Notes: a model not told the origin generated them from the letters alone. A stretch of DNA of 64,000 nucleotides from Cordia subcordata (GCA_028554755.1 JAPTOF010000001.1:34181501-34245500), one strand, 5' to 3'. Counted from the stretch's first letter, positions 24,375 through 36,166 are shown. Numbers and translations: made by a program.

Positions 24375-24934
24375 TGTAATGTCTTACATTAGTTTGTGGC
24401 GTAATTTGTGACTTATTTATAAATGAATGGCGTGGCTATAACTAATAATTTGACCATTTAGTGCAAATTGATTTGAGAGCTCAAGTAATTATTTGTTACA
24501 CCTACAACACTAGCCTTGCCTATAGGCCTAGAGTTCTAAGCTTAAGAGCATGACATAATGATATTAAAGTCACCAGTCACACATGGGAGCTAAGTGCTAT
24601 ACAGGGTAAAATACTGCACCAAGTATGTAGTGGGAGTCAACTTTTCAACCTGTAGAAGCTACCTCTAGAGTTCTGTACCGCCTGATCCTTTGTGTTTGTG
24701 ATTGGGTGTCCTTGACAAGAACGTTAGGTCCTTAAGGGGGTGATTGTAGTGTCTCATATTGTTTTATTGAGTGATTTGTGACTTGCTTACAAGTGAGTGG
24801 TTTAAGTATAACTAAAAACTTGAGTTGATCATTTTGGGCTAGTAGATTTTAGGGCCCACATAGTTATTTATTATGCATAATGAACTAGTCTTTCTCGTGA
24901 GCCGAGGAGCCTAGGACTCTAAGCTTGGGTGACA
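24375..24934 (+). mobile_element. TRIM (miniature LTR retrotransposon)
   Basis: Two related 181-190-bp terminal repeats lie at 24375-24555 (TGTAATGTCTTACATTAG..GAGCATGACA) and 24745-24934 (TGTAGTGTCTCATATTG..GGGTGACA), about 190 bp apart. A polypurine tract (AAGGGGGTGAT) directly precedes the second repeat, giving + orientation. Both repeats start TG and end CA. Flanks are ATTTT and ATTTC, a near match for a 5-bp target duplication. At 560 bp and with no coding capacity it fits a terminal-repeat retrotransposon in miniature. Confidence 0.75.
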
Positions 24935-25377
24935 ATTTCAACATCCTGAAGCTTATCTCCATGGACCCTTATCTTGTTTGCGATTCCATTGTTGTAGAAA
25001 AATACTCCATGATTGTTTCTTTAGAATTCATTATTAACATCTCAAATTAACTACAAAGAATTTGAAGATATGCCCGTTTTGCTCTAGGATTCCCTTAATA
25101 CTTCATGGATTCCTATATTTGCTTGAAGATATCTTTGCAAAGAATGGTATCCAAGACTGAACCATTAGTGGTTCGGAATAAAAAGTTTTTTGCCTTAAGA
25201 TCCTTTAACTCCATTCCTTTTGTTTTTATTTTTTGAGCATTTGTAGCTGCTATTGCAAGTGTTGGTATTCCTCTAAGACAACTTGCCAATACTCCTTAAA
25301 TTCTTAAGAATTTTTCCATCAACATGCTCCAATGATCATAATGACCATAAAAGAACGAAATTACAACTTAAACAAAA

Positions 25378-25445
25378 TTCTTAAAAGCTAGAATTACAAC
25401 TTTAAACAAAATTCTTAAAAGCTAGAAAAATATGTTATTGTTAGA
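25378..25445. repeat. Short tandem duplication, about 33-bp unit
   Basis: The text 'attacaactt(t)aaacaaaattcttaaaagctag' appears twice in a row next to the LTR element that starts at 25470. Confidence 0.85.
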
Positions 25446-25469
25446 TGGAGGAAAGCTACTATTTAAAGA

Positions 25470-25809
25470 TGTTGGGATAACAAAGGTGAGACAAAATCAA
25501 CAAGAAATTCAATACACAATTTACATGGTTCGGCCAACGCCTATTCCACGGGTAAAAAAGGAGAATTTTATTAAAATAATATCGATAATAAATATAAGAT
25601 GAATTTTTGCTCTAGATATAATCATTCTCTACCTCTATCACATATCTCTCTCTTTGTGCACAAACACAACAGGCTAATTGCCTATATATAGAATACAAAG
25701 AAGATAGATATGACAAAACTATAAAAAGGCAAGACAACAGAAAAGACATGACTCAAACCTTAAGGCCCATATTCCTTAGGTGCCATTAGAATATGGGCCA
25801 AACCTTACA
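25470..25809 (-). repeat. LTR (3' LTR of the - element)
   Basis: 340-bp copy beginning TGTTGGGATAA on +. It contains a TATA-like run (cctatatatagaata, 25682-25696) shared with the other LTR. Preceded by target duplication AAAGA. Confidence 0.85.
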
Positions 25810-28691
25810 AGTCTCCATTTTGGACCGTATTCACTCTTTATCAACCAACTACAATTCTCTTTTTCTTTGCCAACCAACCCCACATAGGTTCACCACTTCA
25901 CATTGCCCATACATGCAATGCCTCACAGCCATTTAAGTAACCTCTTCACTTCCTTACAATGTTGTTGTAGCATCGCATCCGTACTACGTATATTGCTCAC
26001 AAGTGAAACACCTCGAGTGTCTATCATAGCATCCCCAACCTCGATGCTAAAACCACTCGACTCGGGAACATCGCACACCACATGCTCCACCTTGTCTTTA
26101 GAACCATGAAGAGACCCCATCTCTTCACTCACTGTACCTCTCAACTAAGCCATTCTTAGACCATTTTCAACCTTACCATGGAACCCTTGCTCATTCATAC
26201 TCATCACTTTGACATTCGAAGCATAAATCACCTCATATGTTCTATCTCTAAGGGATTTTTTATCATGTCCACACTGCTCACCTTGAGATACACATTTACC
26301 TTGTATCTCGTCTTGGACCGAACCCCCACTGCCATCTCTAGATCCTTAAAAACATCTCCACATAACTCCACCTGTTCCATTGCATTGTTTAATCCACTTT
26401 TCACCCCGACCCCTTTGACCTTCAACTATTAAGGACATATAGATTATCTGACAAGAACTCTCTTAAGAGCAACTATGAACCCCTATGCACTTTAAGAACT
26501 CCATTCCTATAGAGAAACCTATATCTACGAGAATCTAGCCGTCCAAAAGAAATCTTCTATTTCATCTCAGGCATATGCCAACACTCGAAAAGTCTAATAG
26601 TGCCATCAAATATCTTGACCTTCATAATGCCAGTTCCAACCACCTCTAATGTGAGGTCACTCCTGAGATAGAATTTCCCACTTTTTCTGGAGTAAGTAGA
26701 AAACCAGTATCTTTTAAGACACACGAAACATAGCACCAGAATCAACAATCCACTAGTCTTCTCATTGTCCTACAGAGACAAATAAGACACATTCAGTGCT
26801 ATCAAAACTTTTATCCTTTATATTGTCAACCACATTCGCTAATTCCTTCTTATCTTTCTTCGGGCAAAGTTTCCTAAAATGACCTCGTTCCCCTCACTCA
26901 AAGCATGTTGCGTGTATTGCTGTTGGTTTTGACTTCCACAAAGATATCCTTCTCGTGTGTTTCACTACTCTTACTAATCCCTCCCCATGAACCCTCTGCT
27001 ATATTTTTTGGGAAGTGCCTTTGCAAACCTTAAGATTTTAATGCTAAACAAATATCATCTAAGCTGATCTTGTCATGTATCTTCTAAATCAATTGTGACT
27101 TCTATATTCTTCAACTTCATCACAATGGAACTAAACTCATCAAGATGTTATTTTACGAGCGTACTTTCCTTTATCATAAGAGTACACAATCTCTTCTTAA
27201 GATAAAGGTGATTTGTCAGCGACTTAGATGCATAGAGATCCATCAAAGCCTTCTAAGCCTCGACTGTTGTATCCTTATCGACTATCTCTACGAATACATC
27301 ATTAGAGATGCATATATTTATTACACTAATGGCCTTCTCTTTTAATTCATCCTTCGTCTTTGGTCACAGTTCCTCCTTGACTTTCCCTTCATGCACTTTC
27401 CATAGTTCTTACATGACCATGAAAGCCTTGAACTTGGTCTTCCAAACACTAAAATTGCCCTTGCTGTCGAATTTCTCAATCTTGAACTTTGTCAAAGTTG
27501 AACTCATCTTCGTCTCTCCAAAACACACAACTCAAAATAGAATTTGGTCAAACCGACTACAAAATCAAACTTTGCACGCTGAAAAACCCTTACATGCCTC
27601 TTTGGTCAACTCTAGTCAACCTGGTCAAACATCAAATTCACGGTCAACTACGATATCCCAAAACGTGTACTTTGGAGCAAAATTTTGCAAAACGAAGTGC
27701 AAAAACAGGCTTACCATGTTGAAGAACATTGGATAAGGTCTAGTCAAACTTCTATCAATGTTTGATCAACGGTCGAAGTTGGTCACAAAGTCTAACATGG
27801 TCAAACCAAGCTCACAGAAGCCCTCCTACGCGCGTTGCACTGGATTGCCACCTCTGTAGCCAATCAAAATATGTGTGCGACTTTCTTCCTTGCACTAAGA
27901 AGCACGACCAAAATCAACTTTGATCAAACAATGATCATGATCTAACGACCTTCAACAATCAAACTCATAAAAAACAATCAACAGCACCCAACACCAGAAC
28001 ACAACTTCTTTGTCTCTACCCATTTGAATAACCCATTGACCCATGAACCTTGGTGAACTGACCCGACTGAAACTCACAATCTAGCGGTTTGATCTCCATG
28101 TGACCACTACCAAACCGGGCCCTGTTGGATGCTGATGCTGATGCTATCCTCCGATGGATGATCAAGTGACCAAAGCACCATTGATCGTCAACTCAAATTT
28201 CGGCAACCTTATAGCTTTGAACGATGACTGTTCCGGCCTCTTTTCTCGGCAAGACCTTCACCAAAACACTTCCTGCCGAATGACAAAACAATCTATAGCC
28301 TCAATCATCTAATCAAGTTCCAGAAAAGCTCATAGCATTACCTTGGTTACCAACGATCTTCAGAGCTTCTCCTACAACTCTTTCGGTCACCAATCTCGAT
28401 GGGAACACCACCACCAAATTCCTCACGTTGCTTTCCTTCTGGCACCAACTTTCCTTGACAAAAACCCCTTCTTCAGTAAGGTCTTCAACGGCATGCGACG
28501 GCTTGGCCTGCAGAATTCTATTTTTGATTTTGTGATGCTGATGTCAGCAACTTCCCCAGCAACCTTGGGCAACAATCTTTCCGCATTTTCGTGCCTTCTC
28601 CAACGTCCTCAAAATTGACCAAATTTTTCGTGTGTTTTTTACGCACACCCACAAAAAAGCCCAATTCATAACCTAGCTCTTGATACAAGTT

Positions 28692-29286
28692 TGTTGGGAT
28701 AAATAGAATGCAAAGGAGATGAAACTAATGAGAACTTCAAGACACGATTTACATGATTTGAGCAATGCTTACTCCACAAACAAAAAGATAATTTAATTGA
28801 GATAACACCAATATGAATATAAGATAGACCCTCTCTCTCTAGCTCTAACTAGTCTCTACCTCTATCTCATGTCTCTCTCTTTATACACAAATATAATAGG
28901 CTAAGGGCATGTTTGAATTGGTTTTTTTTTATAGAAAAAATACTTTTTTTTCAAAAAAAGTTATATTAAATTTGTAATAATTATCTGATTTGGTTTCCAA
29001 AAAAACTGAAACTCTGAAAAAGCTCAAATACAATTTTTTTTAGAAGACAGAATTTTTAACTTATCAAAAAAAGTTATTTTTCAAAAGTTATTAAAAATAG
29101 TGCTTTTAAAAAAAATCAATCCAAACAAACCCTAATTACCTATTTATAGAACATAGAGAAGACAATTATGACAGTACACAAATATGACGGAATTAGGAAA
29201 AAAAAACAAGACAACAAATAATACATGACTCAAACCTTAATACCTATATTCCTTAGGTATCATTAGAATACACGACAAACCTTACA
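28692..29286 (-). repeat. LTR (5' LTR of the - element), interrupted by a MITE
   Basis: Same ends as the 25470 copy; about 364 bp once the MITE at 28905-29132 and one TAA copy are removed. Followed by target duplication AAAGA at 29287. Confidence 0.85.
28905..29132. mobile_element. MITE family 1, copy b
   Basis: Ends GGGCATGTTTGAATTGGTTTTTT and ..AATCAATCCAAACAAACCC, flanked by TAA on both sides (28902-28904, 29133-29135). The 228-bp body matches copies at 17965 and 36167. Its position inside an LTR shows that it moved after the LTR element inserted. Confidence 0.8.
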
Positions 29287-29291
29287 AAAGA

Positions 29292-30207
29292 AGATATGAT
29301 ATTGGATAAAGAAAAGTTGCTATTTTTTTTAGCCTGGCTCCAGTACCACAGCTACTATAGAATCGTAAAATTGACAATATATAAAGAAAATGGAAATTTG
29401 CTTGCATTGTTGTCCGTTAGGAGAAGCCTTTAAAAAATAAAAAATAAAAAAACAACAAACTCTTCCAAAAAATCTGGTAAGTAGCAGACTACTCTAAAGA
29501 CGTGGCAAGTGAAAACTACTTGTAGCAAATCCGATTAAATAAAAACAAACTATTGACTTTTTCTATTGACTTTTTCATACAGAAAGCAGAAAACACACAA
29601 GGCCACACAAAAAGTTTCCTAGTTTTTTTGCTAGAAAATAATTTCTATTTTTTTTTTCAACCAAATACATTTTATGAATTTTACAAAACTAAAAATGAAA
29701 CTATTTTCAAAAAAATAAAATAGAAAATGAATATTTAATAATATTTTTCAAGCAGAATGAGAGCCTAAATTTCTTAGTTAAACTTTAAGGTTGTGAATTC
29801 CCTAATTATACAACAGCTTTATCTCTAACAGACAAAACTGAATCTATTTGTCCATCGATAAAGAGAAACTGACTAGATATCTTCTTGTAATTTAGATTTT
29901 CAAAACCGAGTATCAACGAGACTGACTTTCATTTGCTCTGCATGTAGTCTATTAAAGTTGAGGACTTGAGGAATTTATATGTGCCATATTGAGTATGAAT
30001 ATCTTCTGTGGAAGCAATGATTTGGCTGCTGCTCTGGAGTTGAATATCTGATTAATTGATTTACAGCCTTCAAAGCTCTGAGAATTACTTATCAGAAGAA
30101 CTGAATTTTCTGTCATCGACTTGAAAGCATTCCCTGGCGAAATAAGGTTTGATCACATTATAAATAGAGGCTGCAATTCGAGTGTGCAAGACCTATTGAG
30201 TTCAAAC
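29292..30207. other. Region upstream of DUF247 gene A
   Basis: No gene was recognised. The last 150 bases are similar to those upstream of DUF247 gene C (a 'ccttcaaagc' word near 30067 and 43226, 'ttatcacatt'/'gatcacatta' at 43286 and 30151), so part of the 5' leader or promoter was duplicated with the genes. A TATAAATAG word at 30159-30167 is only about 40 bases before the chosen ATG; it may be chance. Confidence 0.45.
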
Positions 30208-31554
30208 ATGGAGAATCCTAATGGAGTCATTGATAGAACAATATACTTGCCAGAGAGTGGGCAATCAGAATCATCTGATTTTGACAAATTCACTGACACC
30301 TTAACATCTTCCATCAAGAATAAGATAGATACACTGCCTATATCTCCAAATGGAGTGTGTATCTACAGAGTTTCTGAGAAACGTCGTAAAGCCAATGAAG
30401 AAGCATATAGTCCTAGATTAGTATCAATCGGCCCTCTTCATCGTGGGAAAAACAAGCTTCGAGCCATGGAAACCTACAAATTGAGATGCTTACAAAATTT
30501 CTTGTTGAGAACTGGACTTGAGCTTCATATCTTAGTCAAGCTAGCAAAACAAGATGAGCATTACATCCGTGCATGTTACCAAGACCCTATTGAACTAAGC
30601 TCTGAGGAATTTGTTGAGATGATTGCACTAGATGGTGTATTTACCATTGAGCTTTTTCTCAAAAACCATGTTGATAAGATGAGAGGGCCGGATGATATTA
30701 TATTCGAAAACCCATGGATGTTGAGTGATATAAGACATGATATGTTGTTATTAGAGAACCAACTTCCTATCAGTTTCACCTGGAGAGTCTTTAAGATGAT
30801 AACTTTCAACAATGACGAGCTATCATTCTTTGATCTTGCCCGCAAATACTTCAAGAATGTTGGAAACACGGGGAAATTACAGATGACAGAATCTGGTAAC
30901 TCGTCTGCAAGACATCTGGTTGAGTTTTTGATATATCTTCACTGGCCCTTGAATCCAGGAGGTAAGCCATCGCCTGGACAGAAATTTGAATATACCCGCA
31001 GTGCAACAGAGCTACAGGAAGCTGGAGTCAAATTCTTTTCTGGAAAAGAGAACTGTTTATTTGATGTAACATTTGAAAAGGACAAGGGAGAGCTAACCCT
31101 TCCGAGGGTGACAGTAAATGATCTAACAGAAACCTTTTTTCGGAATCTAATAGCATTTGAACAATGTCAACATTCTGGTAAAGACATAACAAGCTATGTC
31201 ATCCTCATGGATAGCTTGATAAACAGCAGTAATGATGTCGACCTGCTTGTTGAGAAAGGAATCATTGAGAATGCTCTTGGTGAAAGTTCACAAGTTGCAG
31301 ATCTGTTTAACAATCTCTACAAGGAGATCGTTGAAGATATAAATGAATTTTATTTTGCTAAGCTTTGCAAGGACCTGAATGATTATAGCAGAGACTATTG
31401 GCACCAGTGGAAATCGACTTGGTTTAATTGGAAGCTTATTCTGAGCCGCGACTACTTTGGCAACCCATGGTCTATCATTTCTGTCATAGTCGTAGCTACA
31501 ATGCTCATTCTTACTGTGATACAAATGGTCTGCTCTCTTATCCAGGTAGTCTGA
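30208..31554 (+). CDS. DUF247 (UPF0481) family protein, gene A
   Basis: The single-exon gene encodes 448 residues from ATG 30208 (MENPNG); an open frame continues upstream to 30121 without an ATG. DUF247 hallmarks appear in order: CIYRV (51-55), SPRLVSIGPLHRG (68-80), RAMETYKLRCLQNFL (85-99), ALDGVFTIELF (140-150) and DMLLLENQLPI (178-188). The C terminus has YWHQWKSTWF followed by a hydrophobic segment (about 422-448, SIISVIVVATMLILTVIQ..) likely to anchor it in a membrane. The length is normal for the family (400-550). Function is unknown for most members; in grasses DUF247 genes are tied to the S and Z self-incompatibility loci. The gene is undamaged although surrounded by transposons. A partial copy follows at 31940. 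Confidence 0.92.
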   Translation: MENPNGVIDRTIYLPESGQSESSDFDKFTDTLTSSIKNKIDTLPISPNGVCIYRVSEKRRKANEEAYSPRLVSIGPLHRGKNKLRAMETYKLRCLQNFLLRTGLELHILVKLAKQDEHYIRACYQDPIELSSEEFVEMIALDGVFTIELFLKNHVDKMRGPDDIIFENPWMLSDIRHDMLLLENQLPISFTWRVFKMITFNNDELSFFDLARKYFKNVGNTGKLQMTESGNSSARHLVEFLIYLHWPLNPGGKPSPGQKFEYTRSATELQEAGVKFFSGKENCLFDVTFEKDKGELTLPRVTVNDLTETFFRNLIAFEQCQHSGKDITSYVILMDSLINSSNDVDLLVEKGIIENALGESSQVADLFNNLYKEIVEDINEFYFAKLCKDLNDYSRDYWHQWKSTWFNWKLILSRDYFGNPWSIISVIVVATMLILTVIQMVCSLIQVV

Positions 31555-31868
31555 AAGTTCGACTCAAAGTTTCTCCAGATTGTAAAATTTGAAATTTGTC
31601 AACTGCAATTGAACTTCCAAACATACCACTTAGAATAAAACTGCTTGTTTTTTCATCATTTAGAGAATAAATTATCACCCAATTCTTGAATAAGTTATTA
31701 GTGTCTCGTATAATATAAAGACCTCCCTTAATCCTTTTGTCCACCAATACGTAAAATGCTTAACATTTAGCAATGAGCAAAGTCATCCAAAGTATTTTAT
31801 TTTGCAGCAAAGAGATGTCATAGAGCATCATTTCAACAGAATAATCAAGTATATAAAGAAGACAAGAG

Positions 31869-31942
31869 ATGGGGTTTCATAATAAAGAGATAATTTTACT
31901 TAGCTTAAACTAAATACAGATGGGGTTTCATAATAAAGAGCC
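31869..31942 (+). repeat. Junction repeat of the DUF247 tandem duplication
   Basis: The string gatggggtttcataataaag occurs twice 50 bases apart, at the end of the first unit and immediately before the second unit's first base. It marks the breakpoint of the tandem duplication. Confidence 0.85.
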
Positions 31943-33010
31943 AAATACTTCAAGAATGTTGGAAACACGGGGAAATTACAGATGACAGAATCTGGTAACT
32001 CGTCTGCAAGACATCTGGTTGAGTTTTTGATATATCTTCACTGGCCGTTGAATCCAGGAGGTAAGCCATCTCCTGGACAGAAATTTGAATATACCCGTAG
32101 TGCAGCAGAGCTACAGGAAGCGGGAGTCAAATTCTTTTCTGGAAACGAGAACTGTTTATTTGAGGTAACATTTGACAAGGACAAGGGACAGCTAACCCTT
32201 CCGAGGGTGACAGTAAATGATCTAACAGAAACCTTTTTTCGGAATCTAATAGCATTTGAACAATGTCAACATTCTGGTAAAGACATAACAAGCTATGTCA
32301 TCCTCATGGATAGCTTGATAAACACCAGTAAGCATGTCGACCTGCTTGTTGAGAAAGGAATCATTGAGAATGCTCTTGGTGAAAGTTCACAAGTTGCAGA
32401 TCTATTTAACAATCTCTACAAGGAGATCGTTGAAGATATAAACGAATTTTATTTTGCTAAGCTTTGCAAGGACCTGAATGATTATAGCAGAGACTATTGG
32501 CACCAGTGGAAATCGACTTGGTTTAATTGGAAGCTTATTCTGAGCCGCGACTACTTTGGCAACCGATGGTCTGTCATTTCTGTCATAGCCGCAGTTATAT
32601 TGCTCATTCTTACTGTGGTACAAATGGTCTGCTCTCTTGTCCAGGTAGTCTGAAAGTTCGACTCAAGGTTTCTCCAGATTGTAAAATTTGAAAATTGTCG
32701 ACTGCAATTGAACTTCCAAACATACCACTTAGAATAAAACTGCTTGTTTGTTCATCATTTAGAGAATAAATTATCACCCAATTCCTGAATAAGTTATTAG
32801 TGTCTCGTATAATACAAAGACCTTCCTTAATCCTTTTGTCCCCCAATACATAAAATGCTCAACATTTAGAAATGAGCAAAGTCATCCAAAGTATTTTATT
32901 TTGCAGCAAAGAGATGTAATGGAGCATCATTTGAACAGAATAATCAGTATATAAAGAAGACAAGAGACGGGTTTTCATATTAAAGAGATAATTGTACTTA
33001 AACTAGATTC
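31940..33010 (+). pseudogene. DUF247 fragment B: tandem copy of the C-terminal half
   Basis: From about 31942 the text repeats 30845 onward (AKYFKNVGNTGKL..) through the stop and about 350 bp of 3' flank. An open frame from ATG 31982 gives 223 residues that match gene A's C-terminal half, with roughly 17 differences clustered near the end. The membrane segment reads VIAAVILLILTVVQ, closer to gene C than to gene A. The N-terminal half and its conserved motifs are missing, and no promoter of its own is evident. The frame has no stop or shift, so either the copy is young or the fragment is kept. Confidence 0.88.
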
Positions 33011-33669
33011 ATATCAACCTGAAAAATTCTTAAACACCAATTTTCAGGGACACCTTTTATGCAGAAATTGGATATCATTTCTTCTCCAATTTGTTCTGCA
33101 AATTCTACTCATGAGTCATGACATAGTTTTCTGATTTGCAAGAAGTGGTGAAGAATTTATTCTAAATTTCTGAATTTCAGACTCCATATTGCAAGACCCC
33201 ATTGATGTGAGTGCTTAATTAACTCATACAAAATGGTAAGGTGCATGTGTCAAGTGCTAACTTGTGAAATTCAATAATGTGTGAACTTTGTACTTTCTTT
33301 TGGCTGAAACAAAACCATTTACTTTGAGCAAAACGGAAAAGAACTGTCATATTCAACAATACTTATTATTAGACATCTTCGAATGACTGAAACCAAAGAC
33401 CTAGAGATAGAGATAAGCTGTCAAGCATAATGAATAAGTATCTTAGCTTACAAACATATTAATAACCGGGATTCACTTGTAATTCAGAACATATGGAAAT
33501 TGTCTGCAAAGGGATCAGTATAGAAGTCAAAATATGCAGCAATTGTAAACAAAAGTTACTTTTTGCTTGCTAGATTCGCAGACCTTGTCAAATTGTTGTG
33601 CACCAATCCCATTTTCCATTTGACTGATGAAAAGAAAGGGACAGGCTCATCCAACCAAAATGAAATTTC

Positions 33670-34183
33670 TTATTCTTCAGATCCTCGAGAAAACCTTGAT
33701 ACCTTCTGAAGCCATTGAAATTTGGGCTCATGCTTACGTTCATAGGTAGTAACTATTATCATTGTTTTCAAGACTTTAGCATTTTTCATAATATAAGCAA
33801 CCATTGCAAGTTCATCTTCCAATCCTTTGAATCCAATGATTATCATTTTGTCAAGGCATGACAACAAGCATTTTGGCACTTTTTCAGGTTCCTTCCAGCA
33901 TGTCACATGTGTGTTTTCATGACAATGATACTACAACAGCAATAGCAGAAACTTGAGAAGTTTTGCTAAGAAAGAGATAATTGGGAACCAACCCCCCCCC
34001 CCAAACAAACAAAAACTCCCTGGTGTCTGTGGGCATTTACTGACCTCTTTGAAGGCAAGAAACTCTTGACTTATTCAAGCCTTCAGCCAAATCTAGCAGG
34101 GCATTCCATCCATAATATCGGGCTTCCGCAACCAATTGAGTTACTCTCGGAAAGCTAAGGAAAACACCTGCGTAGCTAAGAGC
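33670..34183 (-). pseudogene. F-box/FBD remnant 3 (exons 2 and 3)
   Basis: Exon 2 (34045-34183) follows a splice acceptor and reads ALSYAGVFLSFPRVTQLV..YYGWNALLDLAEGLNK, then loses frame by one base before its donor. Exon 3 (33670-33930) follows GTTGTAG and encodes the FBD domain (THVTCWKEPEKVPKCLL.., GFKGLEDELAMVAYIMKNAKVL). It ends early (SRGSEE-stop), about six residues short of relatives. Exon 1 with the F-box is missing. The C run at 33990-34003 lies in intron 2. It is convergent with DUF247 gene A and fragment B, about 1 kb away. Confidence 0.85.
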
Positions 34184-35830
34184 CTTCCAGACAAGGCAAG
34201 AAATAAATTAAAATTTTAAATTTTTTTTTTATGTCTCATAATCATTAGCTTCTAGAGCTAAAAAAATTTCACAATGCAGAAAACTTTTAAGAAATTCAGT
34301 TCGAAGAGAACATCAAAAGGACAACCTATTGGCTAGAACAAACTGCTGAAGTCTACAACTAGCATTTCAGAGATAATACAATGTAGCACTACCTTTTCCT
34401 TTTCGATAGTAATGCGCATGTTAATTATATAAGTCCATAGTGATATGGAGAGCAAAACACCAAGAAGGGAATAATAAATCCATAATCCATAATGATATGG
34501 AAAAGAGATTCCAGAAAAAGTGAAGAAAATAAGAGCTTTACAGGGGGATGAAATAGTTCATGCTTATGGTGGCTGTTAGTATCCATTTTAGAATTGGACA
34601 AGTATGTTTAAGTTATAAATATATAGTCATACACGTCCTTACGCTATAATGTCCAAAGAGAAACAAACATATTTATATAGCCAAAGTTCGTAGTGACCTT
34701 ACACAAGCAAATTAGTGAAGCTTATTACAAATAACTAGGCAATTAGCGATCATGTATGTGGCAATTGCCAAGTTGTGTAGCAGCTTGCAGAAAATAGTGT
34801 TTCTATGTTCAATATTTTAAGTTTTAAGCCTTAACAAGCCTTAACAACACAGTTTTGACAATAATCATAGCAACAAAGTTTGGATAATGCTAGATATTTC
34901 AAATGTAAACAAGTGTAAAGAAAATACTATTTAGCAAAATAGTAAAGGTTTATGTAAGAAAAAGTTTACTGATTCAAAAGGTAAAATTGAATTTTTCTCT
35001 CACTTATGAAATTATCTAACCAATGAAATAAATAAATTATATATGAAGAAATTATCTGAATAAATTTTATATGAAAAACTACCCAAAATTTATCAACTTT
35101 CTTAAATTTATCTTGTAAGACCTAACAAGCAAAATAAATATATTATGCATCAATGAAATTTATCCTCTAAAATTTTTCATTTATTATAAAAGTTTGATCA
35201 CTAAAATATCATCTGCATAGAAGAAAATGTATACAAAAAGAATCACCATGAAAAGAACTTCAAAAAAAAAAAGAAAAGGAGAAAAAAAATTAGGGGGCTA
35301 TGAGAAAAAAAAATTACATAAACTAACATTTATTTTATCGAAATTGCAAGGAGGGGCGGGGCCCCCGCCAGCCCCCCCCCGCCCCCTGTTTTAAGGTAGG
35401 TTAAAATCAAAAGATATTTAGTAAGCACACTTCCGCACTTTTTCCCTGTAACAAGGTCGATTCCAAGCTAAAAATTTCTCAAGAATGACAATCGATAATT
35501 CTATACATAAACTTCAGGTTTTACATAAATTTTTATTGTCATTTTAAGTCAAAGTACTCACACATTTAAGTGAAGCTAAGTGGTAAAACCAATGTGGATA
35601 AGAATTGAAGACGTGTACAGCATAACTTAAGTGGAGCTTTTGGGGCGTAAATTCCTGAATCAAATAAAACAACTCCCTGTCTTTCTAAAGAAGAGATACC
35701 TTCATTTTCGCTACACATTGCAGAAGCAGATATGCAGCTTTCCTCTACAACTAGTACATGAGAAATGACATAGCAAAGCATAACCTTTTCCGTTTTGATA
35801 GTTATGCACTTACTAATTAGATACAGGCAT
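34184..35830 (-). pseudogene. Intron 1 relic of F-box remnant 3
   Basis: The sequence upstream of exon 2 resembles intron 1 of the intact F-box gene. The block 'cattgcagaagcagatatgcagctttc..tagtacatgagaaatgacatagca' at 35720-35785 matches 52874-52930. The block with 'ccttttccttttcgatagtaatgcgcatg' (34392-34420) is a second copy of 'ccttttccgttttgatagttatgcact' at 35783-35809, so the intron has an internal duplication. A GC patch (35350-35392) interrupts it. Similarity ends near 35830, where exon 1 should follow. ORF 35566-35781 is not a gene. Confidence 0.6.
35350..35393. repeat. GC-rich patch with C run
   Basis: 'ggaggggcggggcccccgccagcccccccccc' stands out from surroundings that are about 70% AT. 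Compare C runs at 6275, 33990 and 44935, all beside F-box or DUF247 sequence. Confidence 0.85.
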
Positions 35831-35939
35831 ATACAGTTTCCACATCCATTTTACAATTGGCCAAGAAACTTATATTTAAGAGCCATGTTAGTGTTAGTTG
35901 ACCAACTCATGTGTGTGTTTTGTACGAATGTTTAACTTT

Positions 35940-36110
35940 GAAAAAGGAAAAAAAAAAGAAAGGAAGGTGGCTCTCTCCTTTATTAGAGACGAGAGAGTGC
36001 TGTGAAAAGGTTGGTGAAAAGTAGATTGAAATAGAGAGTGAGAAGAGAGAGAGAGAGAAAGAGAGTTGAAAAATACAGAGAAAAAGAGAGAGAGAGATCT
36101 GAAACTATAC
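35940..36110. repeat. GA-rich purine tract
   Basis: Repeated gagagaga and aaaaaaga words span about 170 bases, next to the point where F-box remnant 3 loses similarity. Low complexity. Confidence 0.7.
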
Positions 36111-36166
36111 AGCGCAGTCTTCATCAAGATAACGATCGGATGGTTACCTGATCTTGCTGAAATTTT

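Larger units (their letters stand above)
21090..25340 (-). mobile_element. Decayed Ty1-copia retrotransposon with nested insertions
   Basis: Read on -, gag words lie at 24935-25340 (SVLDTILCKDIFKQI-stop-ESMK..GN). The protease site is WYLDTSCSNHMCG at 23961-24010 (DTS where DTG is usual). Integrase text is near 22050-22600 (NVVRSLLITCKVPKN.., VNWSVQILNRS) and the RT/RNase H end at 21101-21427 (SLMYLTTTRLGIVYVVSLISRFM). Only about 600 bp separate integrase from RNase H, so the central RT is deleted. Frame breaks are frequent. A TRIM (24375-24934) and a MITE-like element (22995-23766) have inserted into it. No LTRs were recognised. Confidence 0.8.
25470..29286 (-). mobile_element. Non-autonomous copia-like LTR element (gag and protease only)
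   Basis: LTRs at 25470-25809 and 28692-29286 share start (TGTTGGGATAA), interior and end (..CCTTACA). The whole is flanked by the perfect 5-bp duplication AAAGA (25465-25469 and 29287-29291). A tRNA-Met-like primer site (TTGTATCAAGAGC on -) abuts the right LTR at 28672-28690, so the element reads on -. Gag text spans about 28000-26860, with a zinc knuckle whose second Cys is a stop (CFE-stop-GERGHFRKLC, near 26885). A protease/pre-integrase block follows at 26557-26748 (LEVVGTGIMKVKIFDGTIR). No integrase core, RT or RNase H was found in the remaining 750 bp, so it would depend on other elements. A 228-bp MITE sits in the right LTR. Confidence 0.85.
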
